NCBI RefSeq assembly: GCF_041224595.1
Contig: NZ_JBGFGN010000119.1
Coordinates: 7,631-71,630, forward strand
Length of the DNA stretch: 64,000 bases
Origin: Donghicola sp041224595
GTDB taxonomy: Bacteria > Pseudomonadota > Alphaproteobacteria > Rhodobacterales > Rhodobacteraceae
Direction of reading: 5' to 3'
The notes below the pieces were generated by a model. The model ran no database searches. It worked only from the letters and a program-made list of their open reading frames with translations, and was not told where the DNA came from. The translations under genes and the position numbers were made by a program. The first letter of the stretch is position 1, and each line of letters begins with the position of its first letter. Of this stretch, positions 1-8,334 are shown one piece after another.

Positions 1-225
1 GCAGGCGTGTTCACCAACGATCTGTCGCGCGGCCACCGTGTCGCCGCCGCGTTCGAAGCAGGTACGACTTGGATCAACACCTACAACCTGACGCCGGTCG
101 AAGTGCCTTTTGGTGGCTCGAAGATGTCCGGGGTGGGCCGAGAAAACGGTCGTGCTGCGATCGAGCATTATTCCGAGTTGAAAACTGTTTACGTCGCCAT
201 GGGTGACACCGAAGCGCCGTTCTAA
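1..225 (+). CDS. betB: Betaine aldehyde dehydrogenase, C-terminal fragment (cut by window edge)
   Basis: The frame is open from base 1 to TAA at 223-225, giving the last 74 residues of an aldehyde dehydrogenase. The motif PFGGSKMSGVGREN is the usual C-terminal signature of the superfamily, and the end SELKTVYVAM is typical of BetB. BetB oxidises betaine aldehyde to glycine betaine with NAD(P)+. The gene is followed after 10 bases by betA, whose ribosome site overlaps this stop codon, so the two are surely co-transcribed. The specific BetB assignment rests partly on this neighbour, because the catalytic Cys and Glu lie outside the window. Confidence 0.9.
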   Translation, partial: AGVFTNDLSRGHRVAAAFEAGTTWINTYNLTPVEVPFGGSKMSGVGRENGRAAIEHYSELKTVYVAMGDTEAPF

Positions 226-235
226 GGAGGCCCCG

Positions 236-1891
236 ATGCAAGCCGATTACGTCATCGTAGGCGCGGGCAGCGCCGGTTGTGCCATTGCCTATCGTCTGGC
301 AGAGGCGGGGAAATCCGTGATCGTCATCGAGCATGGTGGTACGGATGCAGGCCCGTTCATTCAGATGCCCGCCGCTCTGAGCTACCCGATGAACATGCCG
401 ATTTATGACTGGGGCTTCCAGTCAGAGCCCGAACCCCATCTGGGCGGACGCCGTCTGGCGACTCCGCGTGGCAAAGTGGTCGGCGGATCGTCCTCGATCA
501 ACGGGATGGTATATGTGCGTGGTCACGCGCGCGACTACGACCATTGGGCCCAATCGGGCGCACGCGGTTGGAGCTATGCGGACGTCCTGCCGTACTTCAA
601 GCGGATGGAGCAGTGGGACGACGGCGGCCATGGTGGCGACAAGGAATGGCGCGGCAAGGACGGCCCGCTGCACGTGACGCGCGGTGCCCGCGAAAACCCG
701 CTGTTTGACGCCTTTGTTCAGGCGGGCAAGCAAGCTGGCTATCCGGTCACAGGCGATTACAACGGCGAGCAGCAAGAGGGCTTTGGCCCGATGGAACAGA
801 CGGTCTACAAGGGCCGACGCTGGTCTGCCGCGAATGCCTATCTGAAGCCCGCGATCAAGACCGGCAAAGTCGAGGTCGTGCGCGGGCTGGCTTGCCGCAT
901 CGTCATCGAAGAGGGGCGGGCCCGCGGAATTGAAATCGAGAAAGGTGGCGACAAGCAGATCATCAAGGCCACCAACGAGGTCATCATCTCGGCATCTTCG
1001 ATCAATTCGCCCAAGCTGCTGATGCTGTCCGGCATCGGCCCCGCTGAACATCTGGCCGAGCACGGGATTGACGTCATCGCGGATCGCCCCGGTGTGGGGC
1101 AAAACTTGCAGGATCACCTAGAGCTGTATCTTCAGGTCGCGTGCAAGCAGCCGATCACACTGTTCAAGTACTGGAACCTCTGGGGCAAGGCGCTGATCGG
1201 GGCCCAGTGGCTGTTCACCAAAAAGGGTCTGGGGGCGTCGAACCAGTTTGAAAGCGCCGCGTTCATCCGGTCCAAAGCTGGGGTGGAATATCCCGACATC
1301 CAGTACCACTTCCTGCCCATCGCAGTGCGCTACGATGGCCAAGCCGCCGCCGAAGGGCACGGGTTCCAAGCTCATGTCGGCCCCATGCGCAGCCCCTCGC
1401 GCGGGCATGTCACGCTGGCGTCGAGCGACCCCAAAGCCGCGCCTAAAATCCTGTTCAACTACATGTCCAGCGAACAGGATTGGGAAGATTTCCGCACCTG
1501 TATCCGCCTGACCCGTGAAATCTTTGAGCAGGACGCGTTCAAACCCTACTACAAACACGAGATCCAGCCGGGTGCGGACGTACAAAGCGACGAAGAATTG
1601 AACGCCTTCATCAGCGAGCACGTCGAAAGCGCCTATCATCCCTGCGGCACCTGCAAGATGGGCGACCGCAATGATCCGATGGCTGTCGTTGACGAAGAGT
1701 GTCGCGTGATTGGAGTGGATGGTTTGCGTGTCGCGGACAGCTCGATCTTTCCGCAAATCACCAACGGTAACCTGAATGGCCCGTCGATCATGACCGGCGA
1801 AAAGGCTGCGGACCACATTCTGGGCCGCAAGCTGTCGCGGGATGAAAGCGAGCCGTGGATCAACCCCGACTGGCAAACGTCCCAGCGATAA
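236..1891 (+). CDS. betA: Choline dehydrogenase (GMC oxidoreductase)
   Basis: A 551-residue FAD enzyme of the GMC family that oxidises choline to betaine aldehyde, acting just before BetB in osmoprotectant synthesis. The N terminus carries the ADP-binding motif GAGSAGCAIA (about residues 8-17). GKVVGGSSSINGMVYVRG (about residues 81-98) is the first GMC signature. The C-terminal region holds YHPCGTCKMG with the active-site histidine and a final NGNLNGPSIM segment. An in-frame start 33 bases upstream lies inside betB. ATG at 236 was chosen because AAGGAGG at 224-230 sits six bases before it and homologues begin the same way (MxADYVIVGAG). A strong terminator follows. Confidence 0.95.
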   Translation: MQADYVIVGAGSAGCAIAYRLAEAGKSVIVIEHGGTDAGPFIQMPAALSYPMNMPIYDWGFQSEPEPHLGGRRLATPRGKVVGGSSSINGMVYVRGHARDYDHWAQSGARGWSYADVLPYFKRMEQWDDGGHGGDKEWRGKDGPLHVTRGARENPLFDAFVQAGKQAGYPVTGDYNGEQQEGFGPMEQTVYKGRRWSAANAYLKPAIKTGKVEVVRGLACRIVIEEGRARGIEIEKGGDKQIIKATNEVIISASSINSPKLLMLSGIGPAEHLAEHGIDVIADRPGVGQNLQDHLELYLQVACKQPITLFKYWNLWGKALIGAQWLFTKKGLGASNQFESAAFIRSKAGVEYPDIQYHFLPIAVRYDGQAAAEGHGFQAHVGPMRSPSRGHVTLASSDPKAAPKILFNYMSSEQDWEDFRTCIRLTREIFEQDAFKPYYKHEIQPGADVQSDEELNAFISEHVESAYHPCGTCKMGDRNDPMAVVDEECRVIGVDGLRVADSSIFPQITNGNLNGPSIMTGEKAADHILGRKLSRDESEPWINPDWQTSQR

Positions 1892-1903
1892 AGCAAAGAA
1901 AGA

Positions 1904-1937
1904 GGCGAGTTTGATGCGTATCAAAGTCGCCTTTTTT
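1904..1937 (+). terminator. Rho-independent terminator of betBA
   Basis: Stem 1904-1931 pairs GGCGA with TCGCC and TTTGAT with ATCAAA around one G/G mismatch and a GCGT loop. It is followed by six T (1932-1937). It starts 13 bases after the betA stop. Confidence 0.9.
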
Positions 1938-1983
1938 CTGTGCGGTTACTCTGACTGTGAACTTCAAGAGTAAGGAGCCGAGA

Positions 1984-2229
1984 ATGTCTCACACACCGCA
2001 CCAGCTGACAGAAGAATTCCCGCAGCATGTTGACGCGATCGCGCGCCTAAAGGCCGAGGACGCTCACTTTGCCAAGCTGGTCGACACCTATAACGAGGTG
2101 AACCAGCGTGTGTATCTGGCTGAAAGCAACGTCCAACCCATGGAGCAGCTGGCCGAAGAACAACTGCGCAAGGAACGTTCTCTGCTCAAGGACCAGATCT
2201 GGTCGGCGCTGTCGGCAGTTTCTGCCTGA
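1984..2229 (+). CDS. DUF465 (YdcH-like) small protein
   Basis: An 81-residue, highly charged, mostly helical protein with no signal peptide or membrane segment. It reads as a DUF465 family member: an N-terminal FPQHVDAIARLKAEDAHF segment and a C-terminal LRKERSLLKDQI helix, a layout typical of these short coiled-coil proteins of unknown role. The frame is open further upstream, but ATG 1984 has AAGGAG at 1973-1978 and matches the usual family length. It is a single-gene unit between the betA terminator and its own terminator. Confidence 0.85.
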   Translation: MSHTPHQLTEEFPQHVDAIARLKAEDAHFAKLVDTYNEVNQRVYLAESNVQPMEQLAEEQLRKERSLLKDQIWSALSAVSA

Positions 2230-2260
2230 ATAACGCTGCTAGAGAACTTGGGGTCGGAGT

Positions 2261-2287
2261 GCCGGAGGGGGCGCTCCGGCCCTTTTT
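2261..2287 (+). terminator. Rho-independent terminator after the DUF465 gene
   Basis: GCCGGAG (2261-2267) pairs with CTCCGGC (2274-2280), followed by CC and a run of five T (2283-2287). The end overlaps the stop codon of the convergent pccR gene. The minus-strand reading lacks a T tract after the stem, so it serves the plus strand only. Confidence 0.85.
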
Positions 2288-3677
2288 ATTTGTCTACGCG
2301 GTAGGGCAGCACGCCGCGCTCGTCGGGGGTGATGGTCAGGCGACGCTCCAGCGGTGGGACGGAGCGTTGATGGCAATCCGTGCGCTCGCAAATGCGGCAG
2401 GATATGCCGATGGGTTCGAAGGCCGCTGAATTGGTCACGTCCAAGCTGTCCGCATAGACCAGATCACCAGCGTGGCGGACCTCGCACCCAAGACAAATCG
2501 CGTAACGACGGGTCGGCGCTCCGAATGCACCCCCCGGTTTTGACACGTCGCGCGCAAGGCAGAGATAACGCACGCCATCGGGCGTTTCGGCCAGCTGGCG
2601 CAGGAACTGCGCGGGCGTTTCGAAGGCGCGGTGCACGTTCCAGAGGGGGCAGGCGCCGCCGAAGCGAGCGAATTGCAAGCGTGTGGCCGAATGGCGTTTG
2701 GTGATCGTGCCAGCTTGGTCTACGCGAACGAAGAAGAAGGGGATGCCCTTGTTTCCCGGCCGCTGGAGGGTCGAGAGGCGATGCGCGACCTGTTCGATCG
2801 ACGCGCCGAAACGGGTGGCCAGAAGTTCTAGGTCATGCCGGTATTTCTTCGCTGCCTCGAGAAAGCGGGTGTAGGGCATGAGCGCCGCGCCCGCGAAATA
2901 GTTGGCGAGGCCGATCTTGGCGATGGATCGTGCTTCGTTCGAGTGGAAGCGGGCGAGGTCGAGCGTGGCGTCCAGCAGCTTGTTCTGGGTGATCAGCGCG
3001 AGTTGCAGCAGGATCTGGAAGCGACGCGTCTCGGGCGCAGCGCGGTTCGAAATCGACAGCACCATGTTTTCGGAATCGAAATGGCGCAGGCGCGCGCCTT
3101 CGGTCAAACGCAGGGTAATGCCGTTGTCATTCAGGGCGTGCTCTGCGCCCATAGGGCCTGCGAACTTCTCGGCAAAGTGTTCGGCGGCGCGGTCGACCGC
3201 GTCGATGTAGTTGTCGCAGTAGTGGAAGAAGTCGCGCACCTCTTCCCAAGGCGAGGGCTGTACGCGGGCATCCTCGCGGCCCAAGGCTTCGTCCAAGGAA
3301 GCCAGTCGTTCGTGGGATTGCCGATAGGCGCGATGTAAATGCAGGAAGGCGCGTGCCAGCGCAGGGGCGTTGCTGGCTGCCAGTCGTAGGTCGGCCAAAG
3401 GCGGCGGTTGGTCAGTGAACACTGGGTCTGCAAGGGCTTCACGCATGTCAGACACGAGCCGCTCGCTGTCGCCCGCTGATAGCTCTGTCACATCGAACCC
3501 GAACTCCGACGCCAGAGCCAACACGACCGAGGTACTGACGGGGCGATTGTTGTTCTCCATCTGGTTCAGATAGGGCAGGGAGACGCCAAGCTTGGCGGCG
3601 AATTCCTTCTGGGTCAGGCCAAGCCGCGAGCGCAGTTCGCGCAGTTTCACGCCTGCATAGAGTTTCTGGGGTGCCAT
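2286..3677 (-). CDS. pccR: Short-chain fatty acyl-CoA regulator PccR (XRE HTH)
   Basis: A 463-residue regulator of the ScfR family. Residues about 9-65 form an XRE helix-turn-helix (LRELRSRLGLTQKEFAAKLG, then PYLNQMENNNRP). The middle carries an IrrE/ImmA-like region, and the C-terminal third is the DUF2083-type domain with Cys-rich motifs (LCLARDVS, ICLGCEVRHA, CRICERTDCHQR). In Rhodobacter sphaeroides the orthologue PccR senses propionyl-CoA status and controls pccB through TTTGCAAA repeats. Here it lies 1.4 kb from pccB, and TTTGCAAA occurs before both genes. That this copy acts the same way is inferred from family and context. Confidence 0.9.
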   Translation of the reverse strand: MAPQKLYAGVKLRELRSRLGLTQKEFAAKLGVSLPYLNQMENNNRPVSTSVVLALASEFGFDVTELSAGDSERLVSDMREALADPVFTDQPPPLADLRLAASNAPALARAFLHLHRAYRQSHERLASLDEALGREDARVQPSPWEEVRDFFHYCDNYIDAVDRAAEHFAEKFAGPMGAEHALNDNGITLRLTEGARLRHFDSENMVLSISNRAAPETRRFQILLQLALITQNKLLDATLDLARFHSNEARSIAKIGLANYFAGAALMPYTRFLEAAKKYRHDLELLATRFGASIEQVAHRLSTLQRPGNKGIPFFFVRVDQAGTITKRHSATRLQFARFGGACPLWNVHRAFETPAQFLRQLAETPDGVRYLCLARDVSKPGGAFGAPTRRYAICLGCEVRHAGDLVYADSLDVTNSAAFEPIGISCRICERTDCHQRSVPPLERRLTITPDERGVLPYRVDK

Positions 3678-3694
3678 CTGGGTGCCTTTGCGGG

Positions 3695-3724
3695 TTTGCT
3701 AATGCAGATCATACCATTTGCAAA
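3695..3724 (-). promoter_or_regulatory. TTTGCAAA operator-like sites before pccR
   Basis: A perfect TTTGCAAA palindrome lies at 3717-3724. A near copy (TTTGCTAA on plus, TTAGCAAA on minus) lies at 3695-3702, about two helical turns away. Both are in the 55-base gap upstream of pccR. This octamer is the known PccR half-site in Rhodobacter, so autoregulation is a reasonable inference. Confidence 0.5.
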
Positions 3725-3732
3725 TTACAGCC

Positions 3733-4935
3733 TCAACGGACCAGTTGTCGCTCTCGGTGGTAGACGTAGAAGATGGCCAGAATCGCGGCCACCGCGCTGG
3801 CGAACATGATCAGTAAAAGTGGCACTGCACCGGTTTCGAGCGTCAGGAGCGATCCGGCAAGGGCCGACAATGCCGCGCCGCCCCCGATCATGATCGCACC
3901 GCCTAAACCGGACGCTGTGCCCGCAAGATGCGGGACCACAGACAAGGAGCCCGAGGTGGCGTTAGGAATCACCATTCCGTTGCCAAAGCCCACGGCTGTC
4001 ATGAAACCAAAGAACACCAAGACAGAGCCAGCACCGCTCAGGTGGATGAGCAGGGAAATCCCGACGCCCACAGCATTCACGACCGATCCCCACAGAATCA
4101 TCCGGTTGATTCCCCAACGGCGCGAAAACTTGCCTGACATGAAGTTTCCGGCGAAATAGCCGATGGCAGGGGCACTAAAGTAGAAGCCCAAAGTCTCGGG
4201 CGGGAGCTTGTAGATTTCGCTGCCCACAAAGGGTGCGCCGCCGAGATAAGCAAAGAAGGCCCCCGAGGCAGCCGCCGCAGCCAGCGCATATGCCCAAAAC
4301 CGGCGCGAGGTCAGGAGTACGGGATACTCTCCGAATTGGCGAAAGAGCGAGATGTCGCGCGGGCGGCCAGTCTCCCCCAAGTCGGCCCATGTGAGCCAGA
4401 GCATCACGCAGCCCAGTAGGAACAGTCCCCAGAAGTTTGCCTTCCACCCAAAGGCCGCATCTAGCACGCCGCCAATGGCGGGGCTGATCATCGGGACCAA
4501 GGCCATGCCCATGGTCACATACCCGATCATACTGGCCGCAGAGTCTTGGTCATGGACGTCGCGGACGATGGCGCGGGACAGGACCATGCCAGTGACGATG
4601 ACGGCTTGGCTCATCCTGAATACCAAGAAAAGTCCGGCAGTTGGCGCGAACAGACAGCCCAGAGTGGCCACCAAAAACAGCGCAATTCCCCAAAGCAGAA
4701 CCGGTCTGCGCCCATAGCGGTCCGCGATCGGCCCGATAAACAGCTGCAGCACCGCATTCACGCCTAAATAGAGTGCGACGGATAGCTGCATCAGCCGGTA
4801 GTTCGTCTGAAAATACGTCGTCATCCCCGGCAGCGATGGTAGAAAAATGTTCATCGAAAGGGCGGCGAGTCCTGCGAGCATAATCAAGGTCGCGATGTGC
4901 GGCGCAGTATTCTTGTTGAGCATTTTAAAAGCCAT
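3733..4935 (-). CDS. MFS exporter, Bcr/CflA drug-resistance family
   Basis: A 400-residue integral membrane protein with about 12 hydrophobic segments. The cytoplasmic loop motif GPIADRYGRRP (motif A) lies near residue 68. The antiporter-type segment MALVPMISPAIGGVL, seen in proton-coupled drug exporters, lies near residue 145. This fits the Bcr/CflA subfamily, which exports drugs or small metabolites in exchange for protons; the substrate cannot be read from sequence. The gene sits between pccR and pccB, transcribed toward pccR with a 55-base gap and divergently from pccB. It may therefore share the 4936-5116 regulatory region with pccB. A second ATG four codons in is equally possible as start. 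Confidence 0.88.
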   Translation of the reverse strand: MAFKMLNKNTAPHIATLIMLAGLAALSMNIFLPSLPGMTTYFQTNYRLMQLSVALYLGVNAVLQLFIGPIADRYGRRPVLLWGIALFLVATLGCLFAPTAGLFLVFRMSQAVIVTGMVLSRAIVRDVHDQDSAASMIGYVTMGMALVPMISPAIGGVLDAAFGWKANFWGLFLLGCVMLWLTWADLGETGRPRDISLFRQFGEYPVLLTSRRFWAYALAAAAASGAFFAYLGGAPFVGSEIYKLPPETLGFYFSAPAIGYFAGNFMSGKFSRRWGINRMILWGSVVNAVGVGISLLIHLSGAGSVLVFFGFMTAVGFGNGMVIPNATSGSLSVVPHLAGTASGLGGAIMIGGGAALSALAGSLLTLETGAVPLLLIMFASAVAAILAIFYVYHRERQLVR

Positions 4936-5010
4936 CTCGGATCTGGACGTAGGCCTGACGCTACGGGGTCGGGGGCTCTGATGTCCAATTCCGATTAGTG
5001 ATTTAGCAGA

Positions 5011-5058
5011 TTTGCATTTTCAATCGGAGTTGCTGCGAGGAATTTGCAAATTTGCCAA
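5011..5058 (+). promoter_or_regulatory. PccR operator-like repeats before pccB
   Basis: TTTGCAAA at 5043-5050 is directly followed by TTTGCCAA at 5051-5058. A third partial copy, TTTGCATT, lies at 5011-5018, and TTTGC recurs at 5066. The sites are 60-105 bases before the pccB start. The R. sphaeroides operator is reported as TTTGCAAA-N4-TTTGCAAA; here the two best units abut with no spacer. An in-frame ATG at 5012 would place the coding start inside these sites, another reason to prefer ATG 5117. Confidence 0.6.
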
Positions 5059-5116
5059 TGATTGCTTTGCGGGCGCAGAAACGCACCCTATGGTCGCGTC
5101 AAAGCGGAGGGCACAG

Positions 5117-6649
5117 ATGAAAGATATCCTGCAAGAACTCGAAGATCGTCGCGAACTGGCGCGTGCCGGTGGCGGTCAGAAACGCATCGACTCGCAGCAC
5201 GCCAAAGGCAAGCTGACAGCACGCGAGCGCATCGAATTGCTGCTGGACGAAGACAGCTTTGAAGAGTTCGACATGTTCGTGGCGCACCGCTGCACCGAAT
5301 TCGGGATGCAGGAAAACCGTCCCTATGGCGACGGCGTTGTCACCGGTTGGGGCACCATCAACGGCCGCATGGTCTATGTGTTCTCTCAGGACTTCACCGT
5401 GTTTGGTGGTTCGTTGTCGGAAACCCACGCGCAGAAGATCTGCAAGATCATGGATATGGCGATGCAGAATGGCGCGCCTGTGATCGGCATCAACGACTCT
5501 GGCGGCGCGCGTATCCAAGAGGGCGTTGCCTCGCTGGCCGGTTATGCCGAAGTGTTCCAGCGCAACATCGAAGCGTCGGGCGTGATCCCGCAGATCAGTG
5601 TGATCATGGGCCCCTGTGCCGGTGGCGCGGTGTACTCGCCTGCGATGACCGACTTCATCTTTATGGTGAAGGACAGCTCCTACATGTTTGTGACCGGTCC
5701 TGATGTGGTGAAAACCGTGACCAACGAACAGGTTACCGCCGAGGAACTGGGTGGCGCGATCACGCACACCAAAAAAAGCTCGGTCGCTGATGGCGCGTTC
5801 GAGAACGATGTCGAGGCTTTGACCGAAGTGCGCCGTCTGGTGGACTTCCTGCCGCTGTCTAACCGTGAAAAGGCCCCTGTGCGTCCGTTCTTTGACGCGC
5901 CGGACCGTGTGGAGAACAGCCTTGATACGCTGATCCCCGAGAACGCGAACACGCCCTACGATATGAAAGAGCTGATCAACAAGATCGCGGACGAGGGTGA
6001 TTTCTACGAAATTCAGGCCGAATACGCCAAGAACATGATCACCGGCTTCATCCGCCTTGAGGGTCAGACCGTTGGTGTTGTTGCGAACCAGCCGATGGTT
6101 CTGGCGGGCTGTCTGGACATCGACTCCAGCCGCAAGGCCGCGCGTTTTGTGCGCTTCTGCGACTGCTTCGAAATCCCGATCCTGACTCTGGTCGACGTTC
6201 CTGGCTTCCTGCCCGGTACCAGCCAAGAATATAACGGTGTTATCAAGCACGGTGCGAAGCTGCTGTTTGCTTACGGCGAAGCGACCGTTCCCAAAGTGAC
6301 CGTGATCACCCGCAAGGCGTACGGCGGCGCGTATGACGTTATGGCGTCCAAGCACCTGCGCTCGGACTTCAACTACGCATGGCCGACCGCGGAAATCGCG
6401 GTGATGGGCGCCAAGGGCGCGACCGAAATTCTGTATCGCAGCGAGTTGGGAGATCCCGAAAAGATCGCAGCCCGCACCGCAGAATACGAAGAGCGATTCG
6501 CGAATCCCTTTGTCGCGGCAGAGCGTGGGTTCATCGACGAAGTGATCATGCCGCACAGCACCCGCCGCCGTGTGTCCCGCGCCTTTGCGGCGCTGCGCCA
6601 GAAGAAGCGCAGCATGCCGTGGAAGAAGCACGACAACATTCCTCTCTAA
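5117..6649 (+). CDS. pccB: Propionyl-CoA carboxylase, beta (carboxyltransferase) subunit
   Basis: A 510-residue carboxyltransferase that moves the carboxyl group from biotin on PccA to propionyl-CoA, giving methylmalonyl-CoA. It has the two crotonase-like halves: an N-terminal half with GVVTGWGTINGR and INDSGGARIQEG (acyl-CoA side, about residue 125), and a C-terminal half with VDVPGFLPGTSQEYNGVI and KAYGGAYDVM (biotin side, about residues 360-420). The length is exactly that expected for bacterial PccB. ATG 5117 has GGAGGG at 5106-5111. Expression is probably controlled by PccR. pccA lies 2.3 kb downstream on the same strand, separated by small genes. Confidence 0.96.
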   Translation: MKDILQELEDRRELARAGGGQKRIDSQHAKGKLTARERIELLLDEDSFEEFDMFVAHRCTEFGMQENRPYGDGVVTGWGTINGRMVYVFSQDFTVFGGSLSETHAQKICKIMDMAMQNGAPVIGINDSGGARIQEGVASLAGYAEVFQRNIEASGVIPQISVIMGPCAGGAVYSPAMTDFIFMVKDSSYMFVTGPDVVKTVTNEQVTAEELGGAITHTKKSSVADGAFENDVEALTEVRRLVDFLPLSNREKAPVRPFFDAPDRVENSLDTLIPENANTPYDMKELINKIADEGDFYEIQAEYAKNMITGFIRLEGQTVGVVANQPMVLAGCLDIDSSRKAARFVRFCDCFEIPILTLVDVPGFLPGTSQEYNGVIKHGAKLLFAYGEATVPKVTVITRKAYGGAYDVMASKHLRSDFNYAWPTAEIAVMGAKGATEILYRSELGDPEKIAARTAEYEERFANPFVAAERGFIDEVIMPHSTRRRVSRAFAALRQKKRSMPWKKHDNIPL

Positions 6650-6667
6650 GGCTGGATAACCATTCAA

Positions 6668-7015
6668 ATGGCAAAAACACGCTGGCATATCGTCAAGGAC
6701 GGGCAGGGGGGCATCACTTTGTCTCGCCAACTTCCCGCCCGTTTCGACTTTGCGGTCGCAGCGACAGTGCCGGCGTGTCACCCTGTCCGGCTCGCCCATC
6801 AGGTGCGGCAGGACATGTGGCGCGCATTACAAGGGTTGCGCGGATTTCTCCCTGTGGTAGAGATCGTTAAGGATGGCAACCAAATGTACATTCGTGCAGG
6901 GGGCGCTGTTCAAGGAAGCTTGCCTTTAGCCTATGTTCAGGGTTTAGTTTCACAAATTCTTCATGATCCGAAACGCCGTGCACGTTGGATCATGCACGCA
7001 GGGCGGGCAAAGTGA
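6668..7015 (+). CDS. Conserved hypothetical protein between pccB and pccA
   Basis: A 115-residue basic protein without signal peptide or membrane segment. I do not recognise a named domain. It begins MAKTRWHIVKDGQGG and contains a hydrophobic core, SRQLPARFDFAVAATVPACH, then a segment ending in a basic tail (DPKRRARWIMHAGRAK). It starts 18 bases after pccB, and its TGA overlaps the ATG of the next gene by one base. It is therefore almost certainly translated in the pccB transcript. Confidence 0.75.
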   Translation: MAKTRWHIVKDGQGGITLSRQLPARFDFAVAATVPACHPVRLAHQVRQDMWRALQGLRGFLPVVEIVKDGNQMYIRAGGAVQGSLPLAYVQGLVSQILHDPKRRARWIMHAGRAK

Positions 7016-7410
7016 TGACTCGTCTTGTAAGCTACAGTTTCGTCGCCCTCCTGGCAGTGGCGACCACGGTTCGGGGGCAGGAGGGGGCCCCCGCCGTGCC
7101 CTCGGGCCTGGATCTGACTTTGTACGAGCTGATTCTTGAGGATCAGCCCGATGGTCAGATCTGGGCCCGATACCGTTTTGTGGCACCGGATCTCAAGCAA
7201 GAGGACTTCGATCGGGTCGCCGGGGACTTTCCCGCAATCTGCGCGGGCTATGCCTTGCCCGAGCTTGATTCTCGGGGCGCCCATCCTGCGATGATTGTCC
7301 TGAGCTACGCAGACCGGCCCATTCCCTTTGGCGAGGCTGCACCTGACGCGGTGCAGTTCGTCGAGAGCTTTCGAATCGATCAGGGTGCGTGCATCTGGGA
7401 GGTCTATTAA
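7015..7410 (+). CDS. Small exported protein, unknown function
   Basis: A 131-residue protein with an N-terminal signal peptide (MTRLVSYSFVALLAVATTVRG, cleavage probably near residue 22) and a mature acidic domain. Two Cys, in PAICAGYA and QGACIWEV, could form a disulphide in the periplasm. The frame is open for ten more codons upstream, but ATG 7015 overlaps the previous stop (TGATG) and puts the signal peptide at the terminus. I cannot assign a family with certainty. It is part of the pccB-proximal operon. Confidence 0.75.
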   Translation: MTRLVSYSFVALLAVATTVRGQEGAPAVPSGLDLTLYELILEDQPDGQIWARYRFVAPDLKQEDFDRVAGDFPAICAGYALPELDSRGAHPAMIVLSYADRPIPFGEAAPDAVQFVESFRIDQGACIWEVY

Positions 7411-7630
7411 TGAGAGCCTCTCTGAACCGTTTTCCCCTTTGTACACAGGCTTATGGTGATTTTGAGCCACAGGCTGAACATGCAGAATCTGCCCCGTATC
7501 AATCGGTAGAGATTCGCGTTATCGTTGCGCTGGGAGTATCCCAAGACCCCCATACCTCGAAGCAGTGGTCGGGGAAGGGCCAAGGGTCCGTCCCGGCAGA
7601 TAACAATACAAGTACATACAGGAGACACGC

Positions 7631-7777
7631 ATGTCGAAAGTCGTCATCACCTTTGCTGCGCTCGCAGTTGTTGCATCGGTTGCAGGCTGCGCGAAGAAGC
7701 CCGCAGAAGAAGAATTCGTGGTCGTTCAGCCCGAACCCATTTCGGTGGAACCCACTTACACCGGCAAGTACAAGTAA
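7631..7777 (+). CDS. Small lipoprotein (48 aa)
   Basis: A 48-residue lipoprotein. The signal peptide MSKVVITFAALAVVASVAGC ends in the lipobox VAGC, with the acylated Cys at position 20, and the mature tail is only 28 residues (AKKPAEEEF to GKYK). The ribosome site AGGAG lies at 7619-7623, eight bases before ATG 7631. A terminator follows 22 bases after the stop. A longer frame overlapping this stretch lacks these features. Function unknown. Confidence 0.82.
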   Translation: MSKVVITFAALAVVASVAGCAKKPAEEEFVVVQPEPISVEPTYTGKYK

Positions 7778-7798
7778 CCGTACTCTGACGAAACCGGG

Positions 7799-7819
7799 GC
7801 GGGCCGTCGGGCCCGCTTT
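7799..7819 (+). terminator. Rho-independent terminator after the small lipoprotein
   Basis: GCGGGCC (7799-7805) and GGCCCGC (7810-7816) form a seven-pair GC stem with a four-base loop, followed by TTTC. The short T tract makes it moderate in strength. Confidence 0.7.
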
Positions 7820-7861
7820 CACAGGCCGCGACCATCGCCCCTACACCCAAAGGGGGCTTGT

Positions 7862-8227
7862 ATGCTGAAACATCGTGGCTTCCCGGGCCGTATGCCCGGA
7901 ACTGATTATCAATTCGTAATTCGCCGCGCGAACCCGCGCGGAGTGACGCCGATCAAGGCGATTCGCCGTTTTCCTGACCGCAAGCCTGCGGACAAGAGAG
8001 CTGACGAATGCTTCCTTGCCGCACTCTGGCTTCACTTTGGCGAAGAGACCTTTGAGCGGGGCAACCTTGATGCCGGACGCCTGAACTGGCTGTTCGAGCG
8101 CGAAGTCGTGCCGGCAGAAGAGCCCTTTGATCCCGCGAATTACGGCGCACTGCTGCGCATCGACATGGACGAAGCAGAGCGGTCCTTTCCTCAGATCTTC
8201 AACGGGAGTTCGGAATGGGTCGGCTAA
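7862..8227 (+). CDS. Conserved hypothetical protein
   Basis: A 121-residue soluble protein with a basic N-terminal half (RRANPRGVTPIKAIRRFPDRKP) and an acidic C-terminal half. There is no signal peptide and no domain that I recognise. It starts at ATG 7862 after a G-rich ribosome site (GGGGG near 7852). It lies in the gap between pccB and pccA after a terminator, so it probably has its own promoter. Codon use resembles the neighbours. The assignment as a real gene rests on frame length, start signal and codon bias. Confidence 0.65.
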   Translation: MLKHRGFPGRMPGTDYQFVIRRANPRGVTPIKAIRRFPDRKPADKRADECFLAALWLHFGEETFERGNLDAGRLNWLFEREVVPAEEPFDPANYGALLRIDMDEAERSFPQIFNGSSEWVG

Positions 8228-8334
8228 GCTTTGCCCAGTGCATACAGGCAGTTAAGCGGATTTCGGCGCACGTTTTTCGTGCGCCCGCCGCCATGCTTGC
8301 AAGCACGGGCGAAGCAGCCAATCTAGGGCTGTGT

